Source: TCS55 sp964343505
GTDB taxonomy: Bacteria; Fidelibacterota; Marinisomatia; Marinisomatales; TCS55
Reading direction: 5' to 3'
Length of the DNA stretch: 30,294 nucleotides
NCBI GenBank assembly: GCA_964343505.1
Contig: CAYFJU010000034.1
Location: forward strand, 1 to 30,294
Part shown: positions 23,732 through 30,294 of the stretch, piece by piece
Layout: every line of letters begins with the position of its first letter
Position numbering within the stretch: position 1 is the stretch's first letter
The notes under the pieces: model-generated
What the model was told of the DNA's origin: nothing
Seen by the model: only the letters and a program-made list of their open reading frames with translations
Database searches by the model: none
Program-made: the position numbers and the translations under genes

Positions 23732-24261
23732 TTCTGATTCTGTACCTTTTCTCTTAAGATGGCAATCACTTCATCCAGCCGAACTTGTTCGGCCAGGATC
23801 CATTCTACCGCCTCCCGGAAGGCCCCATGTCCGCCTGGTTTTTTTGTCACATACACTGCTTTTGCCTTGCAGGCTTTGGAAGCATTATCGGTGGCGATGG
23901 GGACACCCGCTAATTCCATCACCGGAATATCAATCATATCATCGCCGAGATAGGCAATTTCATCGTCGGACAAGTTGTATTTTTCCTTAAGTGCTTCATA
24001 GGGCGGAATTTTATTCAGGGTGCCGTTAAACACATCTTCAATTTTTAATTCTTTAGCTCGCTCGGCCGTGGCATCCGATTTCCGGCCCGAGATGAGAGCT
24101 AATTTAAGTCCTGCCGCACGGACCAACGCCACACCAGCGCCATCAGTTACACAAAAGCGTTTGAGTTCAATTCCATCCTTACCCTTATAAATTGCGCCGT
24201 CAGTCCAAACGCCATCCACATCGGAAATAATCATTTTAACTTTTGATACGTTTGCGCTCAT
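23728..24261 (-). CDS. kdsC: 3-deoxy-D-manno-octulosonate 8-phosphate phosphatase
   Basis: A 177-residue HAD-family phosphatase that removes phosphate from Kdo-8-P. Motif I is SDVDGVWTDG (13-22) with Asp14 and Asp16. Motif II is ISGRKS (57-62), and motif IV is YLGDDMIDIPVM (104-115). The small C-terminal cap-less form and length match KdsC, which works as a tetramer. The start codon directly follows the kdsA stop, and the tail overlaps lptC (GTGA). All catalytic residues are present. Confidence 0.95.
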   Translation of the reverse strand: MSANVSKVKMIISDVDGVWTDGAIYKGKDGIELKRFCVTDGAGVALVRAAGLKLALISGRKSDATAERAKELKIEDVFNGTLNKIPPYEALKEKYNLSDDEIAYLGDDMIDIPVMELAGVPIATDNASKACKAKAVYVTKKPGGHGAFREAVEWILAEQVRLDEVIAILREKVQNQK

Positions 24262-25071
24262 CTATTGAACAGCCTCACGAATGTTTAACAAGGTGACCAA
24301 CAGGTCTTCCAAGCGATCCAAGGGCCATTGGGTGGCCGCATCAGATTTGGCCGCGTCAGGATTATGATGAACTTCCATAAAAAGCCCGTCACAGCCCGCC
24401 GCCACAGCCGCTTTTGCCAGGGTGGGGATCATCTCCCGCTGTCCGCCGGTGGTGGCTTCGCCACCGGGCACCTGGGCAGAATGGGTGGCGTCAAAGATCA
24501 CCGGGTAGCCTGAGTCCTGCATGGCGGGGATAGATGTCATATCGGACACCAATCCATAGCCAAAGGATGAACCCCGTTCTGTGAGTAAAATATTATCATT
24601 CCCCGTGGATGCCACTTTCTCCGCAGCGTGGGCCATTTTCCCCGGGGCCAGAAACTGGCCTTTTTTAATATTGATTATCCTGCCAGTTTCACCAGCGGCC
24701 ATGAGCAGATCCGTCTGGCGGCAAAGGAAGGCGGGAATTTGTAATACGTCTGCCACTTTAGCTACAGTACCACATTGATCTGGAAGATGAACGTCAGTCA
24801 GAACCGGTACGCCCGTTTCACTTTTTACATCGGCAAGAATTTGCAATCCTTGATCCATATCAGGGCCACGAAAGGAGTCCACAGAAGAACGGTTGGCCTT
24901 ATCAAATGAACTTTTAAAAATAAAGGGTACGCCTAATTTATCCGTGACTGAACGAATGGCTTCTGCCATCTTCAGGCTGTGATCTCTGGATTCAATCACA
25001 CAGGGACCTGCAATGAGGGGAAGTCCGCCCTCCCCAAAGGTGACTTTGCCAACTTTTACCCTTTTACCCAC
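24262..25071 (-). CDS. kdsA: 3-deoxy-D-manno-octulosonate 8-phosphate synthase
   Basis: A 269-residue KdsA that joins arabinose 5-phosphate and phosphoenolpyruvate. It has AGPCVIESRD (21-30), KSSFDKANRSS, DVHLPDQC and FDATHSAQVPGG. Cys24 in AGPC replaces the Asn of the E. coli enzyme, which marks the metal-dependent class of KdsA; with the His of DATHS and the later Glu/Asp (EVHHNPDAAKSDAA) it would bind a divalent metal. That class call is knowledge of the family applied here. The start is GTG, overlapping the pyrG stop by one base (TAGTG); no nearby ATG is available. Length is normal. Confidence 0.96.
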   Translation of the reverse strand: MGKRVKVGKVTFGEGGLPLIAGPCVIESRDHSLKMAEAIRSVTDKLGVPFIFKSSFDKANRSSVDSFRGPDMDQGLQILADVKSETGVPVLTDVHLPDQCGTVAKVADVLQIPAFLCRQTDLLMAAGETGRIINIKKGQFLAPGKMAHAAEKVASTGNDNILLTERGSSFGYGLVSDMTSIPAMQDSGYPVIFDATHSAQVPGGEATTGGQREMIPTLAKAAVAAGCDGLFMEVHHNPDAAKSDAATQWPLDRLEDLLVTLLNIREAVQ

Positions 25072-26693
25072 TATGGTTTACCATTCAGATGTTTTACGGA
25101 TGCCTTAATGAATTCCCTGAAGAGCGGATGGGCCTTGCTCACACGGCTTTTTAATTCCGGGTGGAATTGTCCCGCCACATACCACGGATGATCAGGCAAT
25201 TCAACGATTTCTACCAAATTCAGTTCCGAGTTCATACCGGAAATTTTCATACCGTTTTTCACCAATCGATCCCGGTAACGGTTGTTTACTTCCCAACGGT
25301 GGCGGTGCCGTTCTGAAATCTTCTTTTTTCGATAGGCAGCATACGCTTTTGTCCCTGCTTCCAAATCGCAGTCGTAGGCCCCCAAGCGCATGGTGCCGCC
25401 CTTACGCTTGATGGCCCGTTGGGATTCCATCAGGTCAATCACAGGGTATTTTGTACTTTTATTAAACTCAGTGCTGTTGGCATCTTTCAATCCGCAAACA
25501 TTCCGGGCAAACTCAATTACGGCACATTGGAGACCGAGGCAGATTCCTAAAAAGGGAATTTTATTTTCCCGGGCATATTTACAGGAAAGAACTTTTCCCT
25601 CAGAACCGCGGGACCCGAATCCAGGGAGGAGAAGAATGCCATCCATATTGCCGAAAATTCTTGCCGCATCCGCATCAGATTTCACATCTTCCGTCGCCAC
25701 CCAATTCACATTCACACGGGCGTCGTTCTCCACACCGGCATGGATGAAAGATTCCAGCACACTTTTGTAGGCGTCGGGCAATTCGGTATATTTCCCGCAC
25801 ATGGCGATATTGACCTGGTGTTGGGGTTTCTTGAATTTTTGAATAAAGGTTTCAAGATATGACACATCCACTTCCCCCGGTAATTCCAGGCGTTCCATGA
25901 TAATATCACCCACATTCTGCTTATGAAGGGAAAGAGGCACCTCGTAAATGCTTTTCACTTCTGTTCCTTCAATCACGTGATCCGGGTTCACATTCCCAAA
26001 CAGGCCGATCTTTTGTTTAACATCTTTCGTCAGTGGATATTCCGTCCGGGCCAGGATCATATCCGGGGTGAGACCGATCTCCCGCAGCTTCATCACCGAA
26101 TGCTGGGTTGGTTTGGTCTTTAATTCTTCGCTGGCCTGGATATAAGGGACCAATGTCACGTGCATAATGGTGTGGTTGTGGTAGCCCACTTCCAGGGATA
26201 ATTGCCGGATGGCTTCCATAAAAGGCAGACTTTCAATATCACCAACGGTTCCGCCCACTTCACAGATAACCACATCATATTTCTTGGGCATGTTGACTGC
26301 TCGAATTCGTTCAATAATTTCATTGGTAATGTGGGGAATCACCTGGATGGTGGCCCCTAAATAATCCCCCCGCCTCTCACGGTCCAGAACGGTGCTATAA
26401 ACCTGACCAGAGGTAGCGTTGTTATCCTTGCTCATGTCCACGTCAATAAATCGTTCATAGTGACCCAAATCCAAGTCTGTTTCAGAACCGTCATCCAATA
26501 CGAATACTTCCCCGTGCTGGTAAGGGTTCATGGTGCCGGGGTCCACATTCAGGTAAGGATCAAGCTTCATAATAGTGACACGAAGCCCGGCGGATTTGAG
26601 CAAATATCCAATGGACGCAGCGGCAATGCCTTTTCCCAATCCGGAGATAACACCGCCCAAAACAAAAATATATTTTACGGGGGTCTTTACCAT
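25071..26693 (-). CDS. pyrG: CTP synthase
   Basis: A 540-residue enzyme making CTP from UTP with glutamine. The N-terminal synthase domain begins VKYIFVLGGVISGLGKGIAA (P-loop) and has MKLDPYLNVDPGTM. The C-terminal glutaminase domain has LPGFGSRGSEGK and the nucleophile elbow LGICLGLQ, with the His-Pro-Glu of GQFHPELKSR. One glycine of the usual LPGGFG is absent (LPGFG), a minor variation. It starts immediately after the kdsB stop (TAAATG) and overlaps the kdsA start by one base. The grouping makes sense because KdsB uses CTP. Confidence 0.97.
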   Translation of the reverse strand: MVKTPVKYIFVLGGVISGLGKGIAAASIGYLLKSAGLRVTIMKLDPYLNVDPGTMNPYQHGEVFVLDDGSETDLDLGHYERFIDVDMSKDNNATSGQVYSTVLDRERRGDYLGATIQVIPHITNEIIERIRAVNMPKKYDVVICEVGGTVGDIESLPFMEAIRQLSLEVGYHNHTIMHVTLVPYIQASEELKTKPTQHSVMKLREIGLTPDMILARTEYPLTKDVKQKIGLFGNVNPDHVIEGTEVKSIYEVPLSLHKQNVGDIIMERLELPGEVDVSYLETFIQKFKKPQHQVNIAMCGKYTELPDAYKSVLESFIHAGVENDARVNVNWVATEDVKSDADAARIFGNMDGILLLPGFGSRGSEGKVLSCKYARENKIPFLGICLGLQCAVIEFARNVCGLKDANSTEFNKSTKYPVIDLMESQRAIKRKGGTMRLGAYDCDLEAGTKAYAAYRKKKISERHRHRWEVNNRYRDRLVKNGMKISGMNSELNLVEIVELPDHPWYVAGQFHPELKSRVSKAHPLFREFIKASVKHLNGKP

Positions 26694-27392
26694 TTATTGT
26701 GCCTCAAACTGTTTTAAGTCGTCCAACGTATCAATGCCTTTGTTCACTTTTTCTGTCAAGATTACTTTAATCGGAATCCCGTTATCCAATGCCCTGTATT
26801 GTTCCAGCTTCAAGTCCCGTTCATTTTCTGAAGGTGGAAGACCGGTAAATTGGGACAATACCGCCTTGGTATAGGCATAAATCCCCATGTGATGGTAGTA
26901 GCCCCCGGCCTCAGCCGCCACTGGTTCCCGTCGGAAATTTACGGCATAACCATCCCCATCGAGGAGAACTTTTACCGTATTTATATCGGTTAATTTTTTG
27001 GCGTCCATGACCCGCCCTGCCGCCGTGGCCATTTGGACTGATCCATCTTCGAACCGGGCCACCAATTCATCAATCAAAGCAGGATCAATTTGGGGCTCAT
27101 CCCCTTGGATATTCACAATCACATCCGCATCAATATCCGCCACCGCTTCATGGATTCGATCCGTTCCCGATTCATGGTCACCTGAGGTCATTACCGTCTT
27201 TACTTTAAAGGGCTTCAGGGCTTCCGCTGTCTCTTCGGCGTCAATGGCTACAATCACATCATCCAGTGATTTGGCTTTCTTGGCCTGTTCATACACGTGG
27301 ACCACCATGGGCTTCCCCTGAATGGGATAGAGAATTTTTTTCGGGAAACGGGTGGAATGGAGCCGGGCAGGTATTACACCGATGGCCTTCAA
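26694..27392 (-). CDS. kdsB: CMP-Kdo synthetase (3-deoxy-manno-octulosonate cytidylyltransferase)
   Basis: A 232-residue nucleotidyltransferase that activates Kdo with CTP. It has the family start IPARLHSTRFPKK (7-19), the metal/nucleotide segment NIQGDEPQIDPALID, and YYHHMGIYAYTKAVL near the C-terminus. The start is TTG at 27392-27390: stop codons lie just upstream in frame, no ATG is near, and a strong box GGAAGGGGG stands six bases upstream (27407-27399). The gene is a little shorter than E. coli KdsB (248) but keeps the core. It opens the 13-gene array and probably carries its main promoter upstream (27393-27558). Confidence 0.94.
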   Translation of the reverse strand: MKAIGVIPARLHSTRFPKKILYPIQGKPMVVHVYEQAKKAKSLDDVIVAIDAEETAEALKPFKVKTVMTSGDHESGTDRIHEAVADIDADVIVNIQGDEPQIDPALIDELVARFEDGSVQMATAAGRVMDAKKLTDINTVKVLLDGDGYAVNFRREPVAAEAGGYYHHMGIYAYTKAVLSQFTGLPPSENERDLKLEQYRALDNGIPIKVILTEKVNKGIDTLDDLKQFEAQ

Positions 27393-27398
27393 AATTGG

Positions 27399-27407
27399 CC
27401 CCCTTCC
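27399..27407 (-). promoter_or_regulatory. Strong Shine-Dalgarno box fixing the kdsB TTG start
   Basis: GGAAGGGGG on the minus strand lies six bases before the TTG. It decides the start because no ATG or GTG is available near the conserved N-terminus. A TTG start with a strong box may set a fixed, moderate rate of KdsB synthesis. Confidence 0.6.
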
Positions 27408-27477
27408 ATTTCAATTAGAGACAGGGATGGGACGGATGTGAAAAACAGCCTAACCCCGACGTACCGATACCCTGTGC

Positions 27478-27485
27478 CAAACATA
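27478..27485 (-). promoter_or_regulatory. Candidate Bacteroidetes-style -7 element upstream of kdsB
   Basis: TATGTTTG on the minus strand matches the TAnnTTTG -7 consensus of Bacteroidetes sigma factors. A clear TTTG -33 partner is not visible at the expected distance. If real, transcription would begin about 80 nt upstream of kdsB. Whether this lineage uses that promoter type is not known from the window. Confidence 0.22.
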
Positions 27486-27558
27486 AAATAATTGGATGAA
27501 AAATAGAGTGGAAATTTAGTTGAATCCGCCCGCCGCTACAAGGGGGATCAAAGGCAAT

Positions 27559-28719
27559 TTAATCTATATCATCAGGGAACCGAATGGCCCAAATGACAGG
27601 GTTTCTGACTGCGTCACTTCTTCCTTCAAAAACAAGCCGGGAACCATTCTCTGACCATGATGGATACCAAACGCTGCTTAGACCGCCGGGCACCATCGAA
27701 ATCAAATTTCCTGTTTCTAAATCTAAGGTATGATGTTCCTTTTTTGAACGAAATCCCAGTGAAATGAACCGGCCATTGGGGGACCAGCCCATTTTGTCAA
27801 AACGGGATGGGACAATGTATTTTTCAACCAATTCACCGGAAGGGAAATTGAGAATTTTTAGTTCAACTGAATCTGTCGTGCTGTAATCAAATTGTGCAAT
27901 CCTATCCCCGGAGGGTGACCAGGCAACTGCCAATCGCTCGTCTGAATATTTTCTTGAAGTATCGTTAGTGAAGTTGTATATATAGGTCATTCCTTTATGG
28001 TAAAACAAGGTATTCCCATCGGGCGACCATGCCAACACAGTATTATCTCCCACACTGTCAACCAAGGTTCGTGCACCAGTGTCCAAATCAATAATATTGA
28101 CCCCGTTGGAACTGTAACAGGCAATCTTTTTTCCATCGGGGGACCATTCCGGGAATTGATCATAAAAATATTGATTTGTGTCCGGGTAGTGTGAAATCTG
28201 GACAGGATCGCCTCCGGGAAATTTAACAGACCAAATAACCTGGCCTTCCCCAAAGTTATCCGTTCGCATATCGAAAGCGATTCGATCCGAACCGTCCCGG
28301 GAGTAATCCGGGTTGCCCTGGAAATACTTGGGATGGGGCTGGGTTATTTGAATAAGTTCCTGCACATAAACGGCTTGAACCAAACTGTCCAAATGATCTT
28401 CATTGTCGCGGACCAATATTTTGACAGGATATTTCCCATAATTTGTGAAGGCAGGAATTGATGGTAATGTATCTAACCATTCTGTATCAAATACATTGTC
28501 ATTTTTTATATCTAAACGAAACTGAAAACCGTAATGGGATTGGAGCGAATCTCCATAAAAAATATTGATGGTTGGTTTAAAAACAGTGCGGTTCGTTCCA
28601 ATATCCGGAAATATTTCCCCTACTATCCGCCAATCTTTTGGCTTTGTTCCATCATCCTTTGTAAATATTTCACAGGCAATAAAGATGAACAATGAGATAA
28701 TTATGAAACGGGATTTCAT
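27559..28719 (-). CDS. Lipoprotein with PKD-like domain and PD40 (TolB-like) propeller
   Basis: A 386-residue predicted lipoprotein (lipobox FIAC, Cys16). Residues about 30-120 look like a PKD/Ig-like domain (DNVFDTEWLDTLPS, then YGKYPVKILVRDNED). From about 130 to the end there are at least five PD40-type propeller blades marked by WSPDG motifs: EWSPDGKKIACYSS, AWSPDGNTLFY, AWSPSGDRIAQFD, GWSPNGRFISLGF and SWSENGSRLVFEG. Such propellers bind proteins or glycans at the cell envelope. It follows the cysteine-rich lipoprotein gene by 17 nt with no Shine-Dalgarno box, and is probably in one transcript with it. It is unrelated in sequence to the big fusion protein outside the propeller style. Specific ligand unknown. 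Confidence 0.82.
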   Translation of the reverse strand: MKSRFIIISLFIFIACEIFTKDDGTKPKDWRIVGEIFPDIGTNRTVFKPTINIFYGDSLQSHYGFQFRLDIKNDNVFDTEWLDTLPSIPAFTNYGKYPVKILVRDNEDHLDSLVQAVYVQELIQITQPHPKYFQGNPDYSRDGSDRIAFDMRTDNFGEGQVIWSVKFPGGDPVQISHYPDTNQYFYDQFPEWSPDGKKIACYSSNGVNIIDLDTGARTLVDSVGDNTVLAWSPDGNTLFYHKGMTYIYNFTNDTSRKYSDERLAVAWSPSGDRIAQFDYSTTDSVELKILNFPSGELVEKYIVPSRFDKMGWSPNGRFISLGFRSKKEHHTLDLETGNLISMVPGGLSSVWYPSWSENGSRLVFEGRSDAVRNPVIWAIRFPDDID

Positions 28720-28736
28720 TTTTTAACAGGTTGTTT

Positions 28737-29702
28737 TTATGGGACTATCACAGATACAGAATGATAATCAAAATCAGTATCGCTTTCTCCATCAGTTACC
28801 TTGACCTTTAATCTGAAACCTGGTACACTACCACTCACATTAATGGAACTCCCAGTCCCCACCAATTTCACCCATCTGCCGCACTGAGGAGCCCTTTGAT
28901 TATTCCCTTTGGAACCCCTTCCTTCCTCAACACATTCTTGGAATTTCCACCATTCGTAATTATAGACTGGCAAACCCCCGGTTACACTGGTATTAAATGA
29001 ACCCCATTGTATGGTTGTAATTTGGTTTGGGCCGGAAATATCAACATTTATAGGGGATTTAAAAACGACTGAATTCGTAGGGTTCGAATATGCATTATAT
29101 ATATTCGACTTAACTCTATAATAATAATTAACAGATATAGTACTCAAATCAATTGAACTGTGTATATATGAACTATCTTGCTGACACATATTTTCGCTTT
29201 GGTAACAGTTATTAAATTCAATTAATGAATTCCAAGAACCATCACCTATTTTTAATTCTACTTTATATTTATGAGAATAAACAAAGCCCCAGTTTATCTT
29301 TGGACTGCCATTAACGTTGGATCCCAAAATCCAAGATGGCCCTACAGGAATATCAGGAACTTCACCACCACAAGCTTGGAATAAAAGATCATTTCCTATA
29401 TCATGATTGTAATTCGACCATAATTTTGCGCAATCATTACAATTAATATATCCATCACTATCACCGTTACACCATTTAAAGGTTGAACAATTTCCAGCAT
29501 TAGGGTCACTGTCATCATAAGGAGGAAAGTCATTATTACAGCAAATACTTCGGGAACCTCCACCAGTTCTATTTAATGCTAAATTTTCCAATTTATCATT
29601 TCCTGTATTTTCTATTCTTTGATTATCAGAATATATTCTTTCTGAACAGGTTGATATAATCAAAGAGCCAAATGTGATCAATAAGGTCAATCTTTTATTC
29701 AT
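28737..29702 (-). CDS. Cysteine-rich exported lipoprotein with dockerin-like Ca loop
   Basis: A 321-residue protein I do not recognise as a whole. The signal peptide ends in a lipobox-like ISTC (Cys19). Residues 50-115 have seven cysteines (54, 55, 72, 78, 88, 91, 111), suggesting disulfides. Within this lies NGDSDGYINCND (79-90), which fits a dockerin/EF-hand calcium loop (N1, D3, D5, G6, I8, D12). Next comes a fibronectin-III-like segment (about 120-215), then an Ig-like end domain with GGLPVYNYEWWKF and LKVKVTDGESD. The ATG has a good GAGG box five bases upstream. The gene is visibly more AT-rich than most of the window, with A/T-ending codons, which hints at acquisition. Probably displayed outside the cell. 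Confidence 0.72.
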   Translation of the reverse strand: MNKRLTLLITFGSLIISTCSERIYSDNQRIENTGNDKLENLALNRTGGGSRSICCNNDFPPYDDSDPNAGNCSTFKWCNGDSDGYINCNDCAKLWSNYNHDIGNDLLFQACGGEVPDIPVGPSWILGSNVNGSPKINWGFVYSHKYKVELKIGDGSWNSLIEFNNCYQSENMCQQDSSYIHSSIDLSTISVNYYYRVKSNIYNAYSNPTNSVVFKSPINVDISGPNQITTIQWGSFNTSVTGGLPVYNYEWWKFQECVEEGRGSKGNNQRAPQCGRWVKLVGTGSSINVSGSVPGFRLKVKVTDGESDTDFDYHSVSVIVP

Positions 29703-29740
29703 TTCATACCTCGTATAAATTTAGTTTAATGACTATCTTA

Positions 29741-30294
29741 TTACTTTAATAACACCATCTTCATACTTTTTGAAAATGTTTCACCACTTTCATTGGATTG
29801 AGCCGTGAGTTTGTAAAAATACATTCCGGCCGGGACGTGATTGCCATTGTGATTGGTGCCGTCCCATTGCACTTTCTGAAAACCTGTTCCCACATTGCCA
29901 TTGACCAGTGTTTTCACTTCTTCTCCCAAGAGGTCATAGATGGTCAATGTAACGTGACCATTTTCAGGCAAAAAGTATTGAATCACTGTACTGGGATTAA
30001 ACGGATTGGGATAAGCATGGTACAGGGTGAAGGATTCAGGGATTGTATTGGATTGTTCTATGGTTGGGTCATCCCATGATTCGTTCAGATAAAGTTTGGC
30101 TAATTTTGCTGCATCGGTGTTTTTGAAGTTCAAGGTGATCTCCCGGTAAACCTCCTGTGCTCTTCTCCGCCGTTCTTTTCCTGCTGTATGATTACTGCCT
30201 GGGGTTACACCGGACTCCAGGATCAGGGCCTGTTCCAGCAAACCAAAGGCTGAGTCCACCCTGGCCGAATCAAACTGGCCTAAATACTGGAGAT
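29741..30294 (-). CDS. T9SS cargo protein, C-terminal part (5' end beyond the window)
   Basis: The last 184 codons of a longer gene; the frame stays open to the window edge, so the GTG at 30259 is unlikely to be the true start. The visible N-terminal part is helical and TPR-like (SAFGLLEQALILES, ERRRRAQEVYREITLNFKN). The final about 90 residues are a type IX secretion C-terminal sorting domain: HAYPNPFNPSTVIQYFLPE, then LTIYDLLGEEVKTLVNG, the WDGTNHNG..VPAGMYFYKL block, and a basic end MKMVLLK. Such domains direct export across the outer membrane and are removed there. It implies the cell has a T9SS, although no por/gld genes are in the window. It lies 38 nt upstream of the cysteine-rich lipoprotein gene on the same strand. 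Confidence 0.9.
   Translation of the reverse strand, partial: LQYLGQFDSARVDSAFGLLEQALILESGVTPGSNHTAGKERRRRAQEVYREITLNFKNTDAAKLAKLYLNESWDDPTIEQSNTIPESFTLYHAYPNPFNPSTVIQYFLPENGHVTLTIYDLLGEEVKTLVNGNVGTGFQKVQWDGTNHNGNHVPAGMYFYKLTAQSNESGETFSKSMKMVLLK

Noticed and set aside
23235..23990. 251-codon plus-strand frame opposite lptC/kdsC
   Set aside because: It lies antisense across two recognised genes and encodes a low-complexity product with no domain.
27463..27484. A sigma-54-like -24 box (TTGGCAC) on the minus strand upstream of kdsB, tempting because rpoN is in this array
   Set aside because: The -12 element that should carry GC at fixed spacing reads TATCG, so the essential GC is missing, and no enhancer-binding protein gene is near.

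Overview
The window looks like a piece of a Gram-negative chromosome from the FCB (Fibrobacteres-Chlorobi-Bacteroidetes) side of the tree, with Candidatus Marinimicrobia (Neomarinimicrobiota) as my best guess. The reasons are a C-terminal type IX secretion (Por) sorting domain with a PNPFNP motif at the right edge, PD40-type beta-propeller exported proteins, a lipoprotein form of LptC, and a full Kdo/LPS gene set. The taxonomy is inference from protein style only. Shine-Dalgarno use is mixed: some starts have clear AGAGG/AAGGGG boxes and others have only A-rich leaders.

Layout. Positions 1-955 are AT-rich: a possible gene edge on the minus strand, then one unrecognised gene. Positions 956-2772 form a 1.8 kb stretch with no convincing intact gene. 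It holds a cluster of short REP-like palindromes, a perfect 24-bp palindrome, several long imperfect hairpins, and a small antitoxin-like gene broken by an in-frame stop. Next come a MEST-like alpha/beta hydrolase (plus) and, tail-to-tail with it, a minus-strand run radA - tgt - exported protein - outer-membrane barrel protein - TPR protein - NUDIX hydrolase (9277 down to 3685). Positions 9433-12603 (minus) encode a 1056-residue exported protein joining a zinc-peptidase-like domain, a TolB/PD40 propeller and an Omp85-like barrel. A divergent plus-strand set (12739-15461) carries lpxH, a HEAT-repeat lipoprotein and an FxLYD-type exported protein, with overlapping reading frames.

The core of the window is a tightly packed 13-gene minus-strand array from 27392 to 15465: kdsB, pyrG, kdsA, kdsC, lptC, lptB, rpoN, hflK, hflC, hslV, hslU, argF, kdsD. 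Most junctions overlap or are separated by 0-15 nt. It supplies CMP-Kdo (KdsD, KdsA, KdsC, KdsB, with PyrG making CTP for KdsB), part of the LPS export machine (LptC, LptB), sigma-54, a membrane protease regulator (HflKC), a cytoplasmic protease (HslVU) and one arginine enzyme. No lptA lies between lptC and lptB, and kdsD sits at the far end instead of next to kdsA/kdsC.

The right end (27559-30294, minus) holds three genes for secreted or lipid-anchored proteins: a PKD-plus-propeller lipoprotein, an AT-rich cysteine-rich lipoprotein with a dockerin-like calcium loop, and the 3' part of a T9SS cargo protein that runs off the window. I saw no rRNA, tRNA, CRISPR array, transposase or prophage. 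No gene set clearly looks like a new defence or mobile system. The most unusual items are the peptidase-propeller-barrel fusion and the hairpin-rich intergenic region.
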